A stretch of 64,000 nt of DNA from Mytilus edulis (GCF_963676685.1 NC_092354.1:17986746-18050745); one strand, 5' to 3'; counted from the first letter of the stretch, positions 29,601-38,884 are shown. Numbers and translations: made by a program. The notes: a model not told the origin generated them from the letters alone.

Positions 29601-32600
29601 GTAGTTGTGAATGAAACCTAGTATTTTGTGTGACATCTGTGCACATGATTTATTGAAACCTGTAAATATATTTACTAATTTTAGTTTTGAAATGACAGAA
29701 CATATCTAATTCATATAACTAATGTTTAAAACATGTTTTTTTTAGGATTTAATCAATACAAATCAATGTTTCCTTTGGTTAATTTGTTTTTATTGGCAAA
29801 ATCTAACATGTGAATATACAGAATAAAAAAACATTTATTTGAAATTTTTCGTTTAGATGATTTGCATGTTAAAAGTGTACAGATCCCTAAAGATTTCCCT
29901 TTACCTCATAGAACGTAAGTAATAACTACAACCTTTGTTTTGAGAAAGTATTCACCACAGGCATGCTATTGGTTGAAAGCGCAGTGTTGTTTATCAATTA
30001 TTCTGAATAGAGTAAAACAAAATCATTTTGGCTCTATCGTTCTTCATTGGCAATACATGAACACATTTAAAGTTAAAACTTAAATTCCTTACAGATAAAA
30101 ACTGTATACTAATGCATCTCTCATTAAAAACACGTTATACCTCTTTTTTGGATCCTTTTATTGACTGCTTATTTATGTTCATACATTGTTGTACACCTTG
30201 CCAAATTACCTTTTTACCTTTGTATCCGTCGTTGTTCGTTAACTTAAGCAAACATCTTCTCCTCTGAAACTACTTAATAGAATTTAACCAAACTTGGTCA
30301 CAATCATAATTAGTTATAAAGTACAAACAAATATGTGTCCGATGACCCTGTCTGTTAGTCAAGATGGCTGAGAAAAAATAGTACATAGTGCAAAATGCAT
30401 GTTTTGTCTTTCATCTTGAAAACCTATGAAAGGGAAAAATCTGGCAGAGCAGATATGGTGAGAACATGGTTATCTGCCTGCTGTCCTTGTTCGTCAGAAC
30501 TGCCTTGTAGGAGTTATAGAATTTTCTTAAAATCTAAAGTTTTATAAATTCTAATAATGAAAATTTAAAGATTTTTATCTTTTGTAGAAATTATATGACA
30601 GATCTTACTACCGACGAAAATAATTTCTTAGTTGTAGTTTACGTACTAAAACAAATACTATGTCCTGTGATAAAAAATGAATTTACCACCCAATGCCCTA
30701 AGCATGTATTAGATGAAATCAGAGATCGTATATCTGAACTGCAAAAACCCAGAGACTTGCGTAAAGTTGAAAGTAAAAGCGGAAAAGAAAAAATTTACCT
30801 GACGCAAGATCAACAAACACGATTAATTTCGCAAAAAGGTGAGTTTATTTACAATTTTGATAGCTTACAATGAAAGTTTTATTTTGTTTTACATATCATT
30901 ATCCATGTTTGTATCTTTGAATCTTGCGCCATACTTTGTATATACTGCACATTAAATTTTGTTCTAAATCTTAAGAAATTAACTTAATATATGTTCTTTA
31001 TTACAATGTTCAAACGAACATAATATATGTATGTGCTTAACTTGCTGTAATTTTCTTGTTCCATTCTGCACCTCATTTTGAGTAATAAAAAAACTATTAT
31101 TGTATAAATTTATATAAATAAGACCAGACTATTTTTCAAACTACCAGACACGGTGCACTTTTCGATGAACAAAGAAAACAGGACGTGTAAATGTTATGAA
31201 CCTAAATTCTTAGATAGAAATAGGAAGATGTGGTGTGAGTGCCAATGAGACAACTCTCCATCCAAATAACAATTTAAAAAGTAAACCATTAGAGACTTTT
31301 GCAAAAGCTTCCCAGAACAGTAGGGACTATCTTACCTATAAATGACTACGTTATTTCCATTTCTGTAACTTTATGTTTGCTCTTATAAACAAAAATAATG
31401 ACATGCAATATATGAAAGACTATGTGTTTAGCTGTAATGTTGCATATTTGAAGTAAAACCCTGAAATTTCATAAATATAGACCTTTAAGGAAAGTGACAA
31501 TATTTTTGAACGAACAGTCATAACTTAACTGGTGTGTGCAAAATGTTCCGTGGATCCATGACATCCTTGGCATCAATATACTGTAACAAGTTTAATATTA
31601 AATCAAATTATTATTTTCTGAATTTATATTGCTATTAGTAAAATATAGAAATTGACAATATTTGTTCGTCTATTTTTTAGAAGTGTAAGAAAACTTCGAT
31701 GGTTGATTTTTGTCTTAAAATGTTTGCGGAGCGTTCTTTAGAACATTACTTGATTGATTGCCAAAGAACTAAATGGGAGCCCATGTGATTGTTTTGTCAA
31801 TAAAAGCAATAAATCTTGATTTTTAATGGCTACATTGGAATAAATTTAGATTTTTCGTATGCGAGTTAATCATGATGAGTTACAGATTTAGTTTAAGTTG
31901 TGTATCGCTCCGCTAATTTTTACCGAAATTACGGGCTTTGGACTTTGATAAATTGTTGAAAATCACAGTTATACGGACTTTTTTTCTATACGCCTTCAGA
32001 TTTTGAGTTGATTTTTTATATGCGAGACTACCATTATGTTTATGTCCACAGGTGTTATTCAAATTGCAGATATTCAACTGTTTGTGACGGGCCGTTCGTG
32101 TCGCTTTGACACATCTAGTTTTATTGGTCACGTCGACTTGAACTTATATATTTTGATCTTACATCTTAACATGCTTGAAGCTTATATTTCATCATAGGGA
32201 ACACGTCGAAAGTTCATTTTTATAATTACTTCTAATAATATAAATACCTGGTCAAAATTTCATTGACTAATTAATTGAAAGAGAAAACTTTCTATTGTGT
32301 AACATGTAATTACAAATCAATTTGAAACGCACTGAACATAGTTATAGCGTTAACAAATGTTTATTTTTATAGGAGAAGAATCGAAGAACTTAGATTTGGA
32401 GCTGATGGTTTACATTCTGAAACAAAGATCCAATTCTGAATGGAACAAAAACTATATCGAGCATTTGGACGAGATTGAAAAGATCAGAGGGGAGATTGTT
32501 CAAAGCAAAAGTGGAACTTTAGACCAAACAACGTTCGAAGATTTTATGGACCGCATTTGTAAGGTACATGTATAACGAGACATCAAAACTATAGTTGATA

Positions 32601-34607
32601 GTAAACAAGTATAAATGTAAGGTCGCAAAAGTTTGATAATATTTAAAACCAGTGAACTTTTGGTATATACTAACACCGAGAAAGAAACCAGTAAGGTCCA
32701 ATGAAGCACAACGAAACAAGACCAAATGCATCATGTTATCTAAACAAGTTGAAAGAAAACGTTGTACGTTAATTTGCTGCATTTAGGTTATAAACAAACA
32801 TCGAAAGCCTAGACATCGTTATGACGGACCCTTATTTTGAGCCGTTGGATATACGGCTGGTTAGAGAGAGAAAAAAAAACCAATATATTTAGGCTATGAT
32901 TTTTTTCTACTCAGATGCTCAACGGTTGAAGAGAAGGATATTTTACCTTCATGGAATTAAAAAAAATATGTACTATTGATACATTCATATAATTTCTTAT
33001 CCGTTTGTATATATCTTTGAATATTTATCACACCTAGAAATTAAAATAAATCCAGACAGAGGACATACAATTTCTGTATACATATGCATATACATGTATA
33101 TCTATTTATATCTATACAAAAAAGTCATGTATAACAATATTTGAATGAAACTGGCTTTCACAAGATGGCTAATTTCCATGACATTTAAGAATGTACACAT
33201 AATTTCAGGCAGTAACGCATTTGGGTGGACAAAAGTACACGGAAGAATTGTCAAGCCTTCAGCATATAAAAAATATTCTCGGTAAGAAAAATAGAAGTCT
33301 TTAGGTTCATGCGTAATGGTTGCATAATGCATACCTTGTACACTTATTTTGTGATTATCTTTAAGATTATGTTGACCAAGTTATTGAAACTTTTAAGTAT
33401 CTGGAAATAAAAGAGAGCTCCATACATCACGGTACACAAAAGAATCGTGGCTGTGTGTTTTTTGTCAATATCCATTTGATCTGTGTGCCCTGGAACTTTT
33501 AAACTATTGGGTTTCCACACTTTGGACAATGTTCAAAGGTTATTCGTTTGTTTTATTAAGTGTTTGATTTTTTGAACAATTTTGTCTTTAATTTGGTTTG
33601 AAATACATGGACGATGTGGCATATACATATGGTCACTCTTGTATGGTCTTTAAACGACTGGTAATAGAACTTTTGCCAAAGTGGATCATCTATTTGGCTG
33701 TACAGGAATACGGCCATATCTGAAGCACACTTGCAACAACTCCCTGAGGGTCCGTAGGTGGTCTGTTGCAAGAAAAACAGTACCTACCTCAATATGAGCC
33801 CATGTTTTAGTGGTAGTTCAAATTTCTCTGACGTTCATCTAGGATAGCCTCTATTCAATGACGTAATAAACTTAATATATTTATTTGTTCTCGTTCTGAA
33901 CAAGCATTTTTCATATATATATATATACACGAACAGAAAAAGGGAAAGACACATGATCGATGATTTGCCAGTTTTGTTGACAAAAGATGACAATCTTTAG
34001 ACTGGAGTCGAGCGAACCTGCCCCCTTCGGAGTTCGAACTCACAACATCAGATATTTTCATATTTCTTTATACTCTTTATCGGAAAATTCAAAACTGGCA
34101 AAAATCATGTTATTGGAATGTCGAAACAATATCACCTGGCTGCACTGTGTGGACTAGTGTAACCTTTCCTTGTTATTAGAATCTAGAGTTGTAGCACAGT
34201 ACAATATATTATATGAAAGTATAAAACTAGGCCAACAAAATCTGAGCTCGAATCCCGTCGAGGAAAGTACGAAAATTTGCTGATTCAACATACAAGTACT
34301 CGTATAATATACCACCAATGGCTGTATAGCCATTCAACAAGTAATGTTTTTTTTTTCTCATAAATGGTACCACGGTTTTCTTCTTCTTCTTTTTTGGTAA
34401 ACACTTAGTCTTCAAAATGTCATGTACCCATTTAAATATTTCGGTGAAATTGTTGATAGAGGGATATCTTATGAGCAACATAATATTTGGAAATTTGATC
34501 TGGCTCTTTTAAAAGTGTTCATGTAATCATTGTTTTAACTGTTTTAACATTTCTATACATAAATATACAGCTTCTACATGTTATTTCTGGGTTTTTTTTC
34601 AGAATGA
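5586..34607 (+). CDS. 21-exon transmembrane receptor-like protein with cytoplasmic HEPN domains
   Basis: Assembled from consecutive GT/AG exons whose phases all match: 5586-5648, 7520-7688, 8915-9220, 11230-11287, 12754-12824, 13761-13811, 14633-14722, 14872-15000, 15288-15347, 15668-15766, 18496-18600, 20441-20668, 21112-21332, 22609-22678, 23294-24234, 25948-25990, 29857-29914, 30588-30838, 32373-32563, 33209-33281, 34603-34607. The sum is 3,282 nt, 1,093 residues plus stop. Order: signal peptide (1-27), Cys-rich ectodomain (28-228), membrane span (about 230-250), acidic linker (270-400), DZIP3-like HEPN (401-570), duplicated Cys/His module (620-800), helical stretch, second HEPN-like region (about 921-1068). 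Topology suggests a plasma-membrane receptor with an intracellular HEPN tail. Ligand and signalling role are unknown; an immune role is inferred only from the domain mix. The first exon and the two-codon last exon are the least certain parts; exons 2, 3, 12, 13, 15, 18 and 19 are the firmest. Confidence 0.78.
6350..6900 (-). pseudogene. 3' end of a non-LTR retrotransposon (LINE) ORF2
   Basis: On the - strand, 6837-6598 reads MDKHTKEILQENCKK..KLRVSDHILEIER. A one-base frame change near 6615 then leads to RYKNIKREERLCQHC, DDEEHFLFTC and KYKDMRFEFL. The C-x2-C ... H-x4-C pattern with HFLF is the zinc-binding tail found after the reverse transcriptase of many LINEs. Only the tail is present, 5'-truncated as is usual, and frameshifted, so it is dead. 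Confidence 0.65.
7520..7688 (+). CDS. Exon 2: first part of Cys-rich ectodomain
   Basis: The acceptor TTTGCAG precedes 7520 and the donor GTACAT follows 7688 (phase 1 out). It encodes the end of the signal peptide and then four cysteines (residues of type CPSE, ECNST, FCLY, GCNG), with an N-glycosylation sequon NST. A weaker in-frame acceptor (ATCAG) 13 nt further in would remove only a few residues and would change the entry phase. The Cys spacing resembles the ectodomain of many uncharacterised bivalve membrane proteins, as I recall them; no named domain is assigned. Confidence 0.72.
8915..9220 (+). CDS. Exon 3: main Cys-rich ectodomain
   Basis: 306 nt, phase 1 to phase 1. It encodes about 102 residues with ten cysteines in a distinctive series: single C, C, C, then CRC, CFC and CSC pairs and a final SCP. 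There are sequons at NES, NCS and NQT. The paired C-x-C motifs and regular spacing point to a disulfide-stabilised extracellular fold. I do not recognise a named family. A phase 1-1 exon is a complete shuffling unit, so this domain could be found in front of other cytoplasmic tails in the same genome. Confidence 0.78.
9785..10265 (+). repeat. Dispersed repeat GGGAATATGTCAAAGCGAC
   Basis: Full copy in receptor intron 3, with GACAACAGCCGA-like, CAATGGGTCTTCAATGT, CTCCTGCACCCGGAGG and GGACGTCATACTAAACTCC. A second copy is at 26585-27115, a fragment at 24270-24400, and an inverted copy at about 54310-54690. Confidence 0.7.
10290..10600 (+). repeat. Truncated CACCTGG-family repeat
   Basis: Contains ACTACTGGGCCATATTTAAC, GGGGTATCTAGTTTAAAAAA, CCAACCAAGATGGCCGTCAT and TCTGCCCTGAAATTTTCAGA, all shared with 55890-56170. 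Weaker relatives lie at about 30225-30540 and 35150-35480. Confidence 0.65.
10610..10960 (+). repeat. AACGTCCAGTGACAAATAT dispersed repeat
   Basis: Contains ATCATGCATGTGTTCAGGAC, CCGCTGGAAAATGAGGG, CAACCTACGGACCCTTTAAA and TGACCGGACGTGGCTGCGCA. Partial copies at about 4255-4600, 33640-33775 (inverted) and 36570-36790. A 69-codon antisense ORF here is repeat sequence. Confidence 0.65.
11230..11287 (+). CDS. Exon 4: end of Cys-rich ectodomain
   Basis: Acceptor TAATTTCAG, donor GTAAGA. It encodes DYICTHNENLGKSKCKDIH with the last two of about 16 ectodomain cysteines. Phase 1 in, phase 2 out. The following intron carries the ~180-bp tandem array. Confidence 0.62.
11580..12450 (+). repeat. Intronic tandem array, ~180-bp unit
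   Basis: About five units, the last four clear, each with CTTCTGGATACTATCTAATG, CATAAACAAGCTTCTGTCC, AAGAAAGTTATTAAAATTTT and AACTAAGTCCATTTATA. It lies in the intron between exons 4 and 5. No coding frame. Confidence 0.75.
12754..12824 (+). CDS. Exon 5: juxtamembrane stalk
   Basis: Acceptor TTGTAG, donor GTAAGA; phase 2 in, phase 1 out. Encodes a short polar stalk (KYYVTLNETTEVRMGKNSTW and a few more residues) with two N-glycosylation sequons, NET and NST, as expected just outside the membrane. Confidence 0.62.
13120..13242. repeat. Intronic hairpin, 45-nt arms
   Basis: AGAGATTAAT..GGCCTTTTCCATAT..GTATCATCC is repeated inverted as GGATGATAC..ATATGGAAAAGGCC..ATTAATCTCT, in the intron before the transmembrane exons. 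A few mismatches only. Confidence 0.75.
13761..14722 (+). CDS. Exons 6-7: transmembrane segment
   Basis: Two short exons, 13761-13811 and 14633-14722, both phase 1-1, with TTTTTCAG-type acceptors and GTAAGT/GTAAAG donors. The membrane span is split across the intron: exon 6 contributes FIVFIICCII and exon 7 II-CGFVVVVFL, making about 21 hydrophobic residues (about 230-250). A basic stop-transfer patch follows (KWK, later RRCFMRRK). The positive charge after the span supports a type I orientation with the C-terminal part in the cytoplasm. Confidence 0.72.
14872..18600 (+). CDS. Exons 8-11: acidic cytoplasmic linker
   Basis: Four small phase 1-1 exons, 14872-15000, 15288-15347, 15668-15766 and 18496-18600, each with a clear acceptor and a GTA donor. 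Together they encode about 131 residues rich in Glu, Asp, Ser and Thr, low in hydrophobics and probably disordered. Exon 8 has tyrosines in acidic settings (TYTVEGYET, SVYKIE) that might be phosphorylated. Exons 10 and 11 look like diverged copies of one unit (IEKEIV..SLE / AKEVDIV..SLE), and TAVN recurs in exons 9 and 11. No named domain. Confidence 0.68.
16049..16770 (+). repeat. CACCTGGCCCGAAGG dispersed repeat
   Basis: Starts CTCACCTGGCCCGAAGGTGA, then GCTTTTCTCATCACTTGGCG, CCAACCAAGATGGC, and ends in ATAGACAAGATGAGCGACAG. A second full copy is at 55798-57085. Lies in the intron between exons 10 and 11 of the receptor gene. Confidence 0.75.
16980..17200 (+). repeat. GATACCAGGGTT..CGCGTTTCGTCT dispersed repeat
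   Basis: Phrases AGATACCAGGGTTGAA, GACGCGCGTTTCGTCTTCAA and GGAATTGAAGAGTTTGGAGG. Copies also at 18870-19045 and 27318-27500, all inside receptor introns. Confidence 0.6.
17913..18060. repeat. Intronic hairpin, about 64-nt arms
   Basis: AGACAATAATAGTGCAT..GACTTGACATATCAACG..AAACGGGGAAA is mirrored on the right side, ending ATTATTGTCT, with a loop of about 20 nt. It lies in the long intron between linker exons 10 and 11. Confidence 0.78.
20441..21332 (+). CDS. Exons 12-13: DZIP3-like HEPN domain
   Basis: Exons 20441-20668 and 21112-21332 (residues about 401-550). The order of features fits the DZIP3/hRUL138-like HEPN family as I know it: an N-terminal helix (YYLRIVHLLFRVVCPVVRMY), a basic segment ending in NNDQWKLLYDH, then SEDFDLGLMIYLL, and a closing helix RIKYIRNNVIQS. 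HEPN proteins often cleave or bind RNA through an Rx4-6H motif in this last helix. Here R525 and N526 are kept, but the positions where His is expected are Gln530 and Ser531. The domain is therefore predicted to be a non-catalytic interaction or dimerisation module. An out-of-frame small ORF start at 20416 is intronic. Confidence 0.78.
22609..22678 (+). CDS. Exon 14: end of first HEPN region
   Basis: Acceptor TTTAATAG, donor GTAAGA, phase 0 in and phase 1 out. Encodes AVLNLLPPHTYFKENDKDKK and three more residues, a short helix-breaking link between the first HEPN domain and the large following exon. Confidence 0.66.
23294..24234 (+). CDS. Exon 15: large exon with duplicated Cys/His module
   Basis: 941 nt, open throughout, acceptor TTATTTCAG and donor GTATGT; residues about 574-887. 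It contains two copies of a pattern not assigned to any family I can name. Copy 1 has H628-x3-H632, CCxC at 640-643, W659 and C668-x5-C-x-C676. Copy 2 has H730-x3-H734, CCxC at 741-744, W759 and C771-x6-C-C-C780. Each copy is followed by a hydrophobic helix (LSLVVSLILYIP; ATLLSKIVYAAGP). The His/Cys set could hold zinc, which is an inference. The remainder (from about 810) is helical with no recognised motif. An antisense ORF over part of this exon is a shadow. Confidence 0.8.
24540..25580 (+). repeat. Intronic tandem array, ~160-190-bp unit
   Basis: About six diverged units carrying GGAATGAAAC/T, AACATGGCATGAATGTTCCT, GAGGTGCTGACCA, TGTTGTTACTTTGTAG and a CCAAGATGGC-like segment. In the intron after exon 15, and less regular than the 11.6-kb array. 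Confidence 0.68.
25948..29914 (+). CDS. Exons 16-17: short linker exons
   Basis: Exon 16 (25948-25990) encodes ATTGKSLQILLLDK. Exon 17 (29857-29914) encodes DDLHVKSVQIPKDFPLPHR plus a split codon. Acceptors are TTCTCAG and GTTTAG; donors are GTATGT and GTAAGT. Phases (0 to 1, 1 to 2) connect exon 15 to exon 18 without a break. Both are short, so each could be a chance match; their support is that removing either breaks the frame. Confidence 0.52.
26585..27115 (+). repeat. Second copy of GGGAATATGTCAAAGCGAC repeat
   Basis: Very similar to 9785-10265 over its whole length, down to ATTATGTCTTCATCATATGA. It creates a 91-codon ORF that is only repeat sequence. Lies in the intron between exons 16 and 17. 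Confidence 0.7.
28095..28380 (+). repeat. Dispersed repeat CCTTCCGGAGCACCTGAGAT
   Basis: Contains GACGGGTGCCACATGTGG, TTTTTGGTGGGGTTCGTGTT, CCATGGCGTTGTCAGTTTG and TGTCCCTTTGGTATCTTTCG. A diverged copy is at 27690-27960 and an inverted copy at 57840-57995. The ORFs over it are repeat sequence, not genes. Confidence 0.72.
30588..32563 (+). CDS. Exons 18-19: second, diverged HEPN-like region
   Basis: Exons 30588-30838 and 32373-32563 (residues about 921-1068). The layout repeats exons 12-13: a helix (NFLVVVYVLKQILCPVIKNE), a linker ending in LTQDQQTRLIS in place of INNDQWKLLYD, then NLDLELMVYILKQ, and a last helix DEIEKIRGEIVQS. The intron lies at the same place and in the same phase (1) as in the first HEPN, which supports internal duplication. 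The nuclease histidine is again absent (R1043 followed by Q1048-S1049). Assignment to the family is weaker than for the first copy. Confidence 0.68.
33209..34607 (+). CDS. Exons 20-21: C-terminus
   Basis: Exon 20 (33209-33281), acceptor AATTTCAG and donor GTAAGA, encodes AVTHLGGQKYTEELSSLQHI and a few more residues, a helix that closes the second HEPN-like region. The nearest good phase-1 acceptor is TTTTTTTTCAG before 34603; joining there gives one Glu codon and a TGA (34605-34607). If intron 20 were retained, translation would end about 9 codons later, so the protein end changes little either way. Confidence 0.5.
33955..34060 (-). repeat. tRNA-derived SINE fragment
   Basis: On the - strand GTTGTGAGTTCGAACTCCG contains a box B-type GAGTTCGAACTCC, followed by GGCAGGTTCGCTCGACTCC, a combination I recall from mussel SINEs. 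A similar + strand piece, GAGCTCGAATCCCGTCGAGG, is at 34240-34260. Confidence 0.45.
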
Positions 34608-37600
34608 AATCTAAGATTCCATAGCAGCGATAAAATACCAAGGAACATAAATGTCTTATTTCAGCAGTGTTCAACTCAATACTAGACTTGTATCTTTATG
34701 ATTTATCGAAATTCAATTTGACCGGACAAAATGTATATGGTGGCAAAATATGAGGCAATTGAACAATTTCTGATTCATTCTTAACATAAGAGTAGTGAAG
34801 CAATACGAAATTGTTGCCGGTTAATTGAAAGTACCAGTCTTTTACATGTATTACAAATCATGTCAATCCATTGAGATAAAATATTCCGTTTTATAAATGG
34901 AAAAATCTGGACTCAATTCTTTCTCTTTTATTAAAATTTTATGCTGAATAGAAACATCAGTTAATTCTATTTAGTTGTAAAATAAAATGTTGATAACAGA
35001 TGAAATGATATCATGCATGTTTACTAGAACTGGTGCTAATTGAGTAGTAAACACGGCAAACATGCAGATAATATAAATAAAAGAGAAGTTTTTACTTCAG
35101 GGTTTCGTACCTTTTTGTCCTTCTTTATTTACTATCATGTAGCATTTTTTTTAAATGTTCAATGATTCCACATTCACAACAACCTGCCATCTTGATCGAC
35201 ATGGCTTAAAATAGAACATTAGGGTAAAATGCAAGATGTATCTGTTATTTTAAAAAAGATTTAAAAATTTAAAAAAAGAAAATCTGACAGAGCCAAAATG
35301 CTCGGAATATATAAAGCTCTATCTTTTGTTCATTATCATCAAAACGGTGGGGTGATTTTTGTCCAGTATTTTGAAAGCTATAACAGATAGAGAATCTTTA
35401 ATTGGAAAAAAATCATCAAATTAAGATCTTCGTTCAGATCCTTAAGAGGACTCGTTGATGAAGTTATTGCTTTTTGATAACAATTTGACCTTTTTTATGC
35501 ATTTTTGATATCTAATAGATATAGGAAGATGTGGTATGAGTGCCAATGAGACAACTCTCCATCCAAGTGACAATTTATAAAAGTAAACCATTATAGATCA
35601 AGGTACGATCCTCAACACGGAGACTAGCCTCACACCGAACAGCAAGCTATAAAGAGTCTTACTAATTACTAGTGTAAAACCATTCAAACTGGAAAATCAA
35701 CGGTCTAATCGATACACAAACGAGATGAACCGCATAAACAAACAACAACTGCTGATATCTGATTCCTGACTTAGGACAGGTGTAAACAATTGCATTGGGA
35801 TTAAAGTTTTAATGGTACCATACCTTCGTCCTTTTCTGAAACAATAGTATATTAACATCACAACATAGAAAGACACACCCTAAAAAATCATTTGGAATGG
35901 CTAAACTGAATCAATAAACGTAGTAACACAAATAAACACACAATGAACGAAAACAATGATCTGTGATACAATGTTAATACATAGTTAATAAGACTAAGGA
36001 ATGAAAAGTTAAAGTAAAACTGAATATAAAACCGTTTACATTTTAACGGGTCTTTTCCATGTAACGAAATACGTATATTTAGATGTAACATACATAATAA
36101 AAACGAGTTACATTTTTACACAATATACTCCTTCCAATATTCAGTCTCGGAAAGACATGATTATATCACAACTATGTCTTAAAGTTATTTCATCGTTAAG
36201 TTGCTGTCTCATTGAAGTATATTGTTTAGTTTAAACAGTATGTATTAATGAAAAATTACAAGAATAAAATGTTACATGAAGTTCAAATATGGGATTTGAA
36301 AACAAGTCTGGAAAATCTTCAATTAATTAATATACCTTACCAAAAATTGGTGTATCATAAACATTTTATGACAAATTAGATTTAAAACACGTATACAACT
36401 TGCCTCCTCATGCCACTAAAGTTTATTTGTTTAAGTGCAAGAAACGCACATATTGCAAAGAGTCAGATTACATCACATGACAAATATACAGCTTTGACTT
36501 CGTTGTTTTGTTCCTTTATGTTCGGAGTACCTGAATGTAGAAAGCTCTATAGTGCGACTCTATTACTAAATACTTGATTGATTAACGTTCAGTGGCAAAC
36601 ATTTCATGCATGTTCAGAAGGTGAATAAATACAATAAGTAGGTCCAGTAATAGAGGCAGTCCGAGAAAATTAGAATGCCACTGGAAAATTTTGGTATATT
36701 GGATAGGGACAGAAAAAGGCCACCTACGGATCCCTCAAAGATCGAGGTTTTACTGTGGTTCTCAGTGTCTCTAGTCGGACGTTGTATTGATAAGGAGTTG
36801 GAATTCTTACTTTATAACTTTCCATGGCATGTAACTTTACGGGGAAAAAGGGGGGGGGGGTCTTTGAACACAGTGAAGAAAGTCCAGATTTCGAATTTTG
36901 TCATCTGTGTGTTCTTTCATGCTTCTTTTTATGCACATACAAGCCAAAATCCAAATTTCTGTGAAATCAATCTATTTTTACGAATACTTGAAAACAAAAA
37001 CCCAAACCGTTGAAATGTATATACTTATATACATATTCAATATTGAAATAGACGAGACCTCTGTCTGCATTGAGAGGAAAACAATAGATGATGCTTACAA
37101 AACGCATCTAATCACCGCTATAAAAATGACACTTTTATAAAAAAAATAAAAAAAAAAGAAGATGTGGTATGATTGCCAATGAAAAAACTTTTAAAAATAG
37201 ACCAAATGACACAGAAATCTATAATTGTAGGTCACTGTACGGCCTTCAACAATGAGCAAAGCCCATACCGCATAGTCAGCTATAAAAGGCATCAAAATAA
37301 TAAGGTAAAAAAAATCAAACGAGAAAACTAATTGCCTTATTTATGTACAAAAAATGAACGAAAACAAATATGTAACACTAAACAAACGACAACCACTGAT
37401 TAACACATAACAGACTCCTACATGACTTGGGACAGGCACATACAAACATAATGTGTTGGGGTTAAACATGTTAGTGGGATCCCAACCATCCCCCTAACAT
37501 GGTACAGTGGTATAACAGTACAACATAAGAACGAAACATATTTTGTATATTATACTTTTTCTATGCTTTTGCCGTTGAATACCTTTCAATTATTTTAAGC

Positions 37601-38884
37601 ACGAGAGTTCGATTCTCTAATATGTTTACTATAATAGTAGAGTATTTTTATATTTTACATGGCAATCAACCTAGCTTTCTCAGTTTCTGCAATATAGAAA
37701 TTCAGGGGCGGATCCAGACATTTTTAAAAGTGTGTTCCAACCATATGCCATTCAAACGCATTGATCCTAAAACCTAAAACAAAAAAGCGGAGTTCCAATC
37801 CCAGGACCTAAGTATATAAATAGTACTATTAAAAGGGTGATAACTACGGAAGCGTATTTATAGCGCCACACATTTTTTTCTTCCTATGTTTGCGTTGTAA
37901 CATTGGAAATATCAAAACTTCTTCAGCCCACTGTAATCGCAAAACTAAGTCAGCATGTGACCCAACGCACCACTAACTAGCATGGTGAAATTCATATGTA
38001 CATTATGTACAGAGACAAAAATAAAACGAAAAAGTCACAAAAAATAATTTTATTTATGAAATGTACATTATTTTATACCCCTAAGGCATATACAAACAAT
38101 ACAATACAATATACATAATGGAAAAAAATAACATATTAAACATCATATATAAAGTGGTAAAACAGTAATATACGAAACACGAAGACTATAATTATATACA
38201 TACTCTAATTTTTTAGGAAATGTCATTAATACTTGTTGACTGTCGTGAAAGTTTGTATATTATACTTTTTCTATGTTTTTCTCTGCATAGCAAGGTGTTT
38301 AAGTATAATAAGCATTAGTTATCACAATGAATTAGCTGTTGAAGCTTTTCATGTTATTTTGTAATAGTGTGTTGGAAAACTATCCGAAATTTATGATAAA
38401 CCATAAGGTCAATAAAATGATCAAATATGAGAAATAAGAAGATGTGGTGTTGATTGCCAATGATATAACTCTCTTTAAGAGACCACATATGTCACCGTGC
38501 ACATACATTTTTAAACATGTGATTGAAAGCACCAACCCTCCCTTACCGGACGTAACCTTTTACAAATAAAGTTCTCATTCCTTAATATAAAAAGCTATGT
38601 AGAATGTACATATTTCCTACTGAAAGTAAACATTAAAGGAATCTTTGCCTCATGCAGATCTGAGCTCCGAGTAAAGGTGATAAATAAATAAGATCAAACT
38701 ATAAGTTACGGGCGTTTTTCAATAAAAGCATAACTTTCAGACCTAAAAAAAGTGGAAAATCAACTTGTCTAAAATTTAATTTCAAGAGTTATCTGAATAC
38801 CTCTATTATAGACCTGTTTGTAAACAAAAATTGCAATCTTAAATATTCTCTAAAATGATATAATTTTCATAATTTGTGTACAGT
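34608..38884. other. Intergenic repeat-rich stretch
   Basis: Contains SINE-like copies (35515-35880, 37150-37540, 38435-38590), a CACCTGG relative (35150-35480), an AACGTCCAGTG copy (36570-36790) and a GGCGGATCCAG copy (37700-37805). AATAAAATG near 34980 could serve the receptor gene as poly(A) signal. I see no gene. Confidence 0.5.
37150..37540 (+). repeat. SINE-like repeat AAGATGTGGTATGATTGCC, fullest copy
   Basis: Phrases in order: AAGATGTGGTATGATTGCCA, GGTCACTGTACGGCCTTCAA, CCCATACCGCATAGTCAGC, CGAGAAAACTAATTGCC, ACGACAACCACTGA, GACTTGGGACAGGCACA and CATCCCCCTAACATGGTACA. I recall this as one of the commonest mussel repeats. Other copies or parts: 5725-5850, 19450-19660, 24440-24535 (-), 31200-31330, 35515-35880, 38435-38590, 40085-40370, 52610-52670 (-), 60960-61245. 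Confidence 0.72.

Noticed and set aside
36675-37140. 112- and 80-codon + strand ORFs
   Set aside because: The first half is the AACGTCCAGTG repeat and the rest is low-complexity; no splice sites or domain pattern.
37605-37630. T-arm-like GAGAGTTCGATTCTCT as a tRNA gene
   Set aside because: No acceptor stem, D-arm or anticodon arm can be placed around it.
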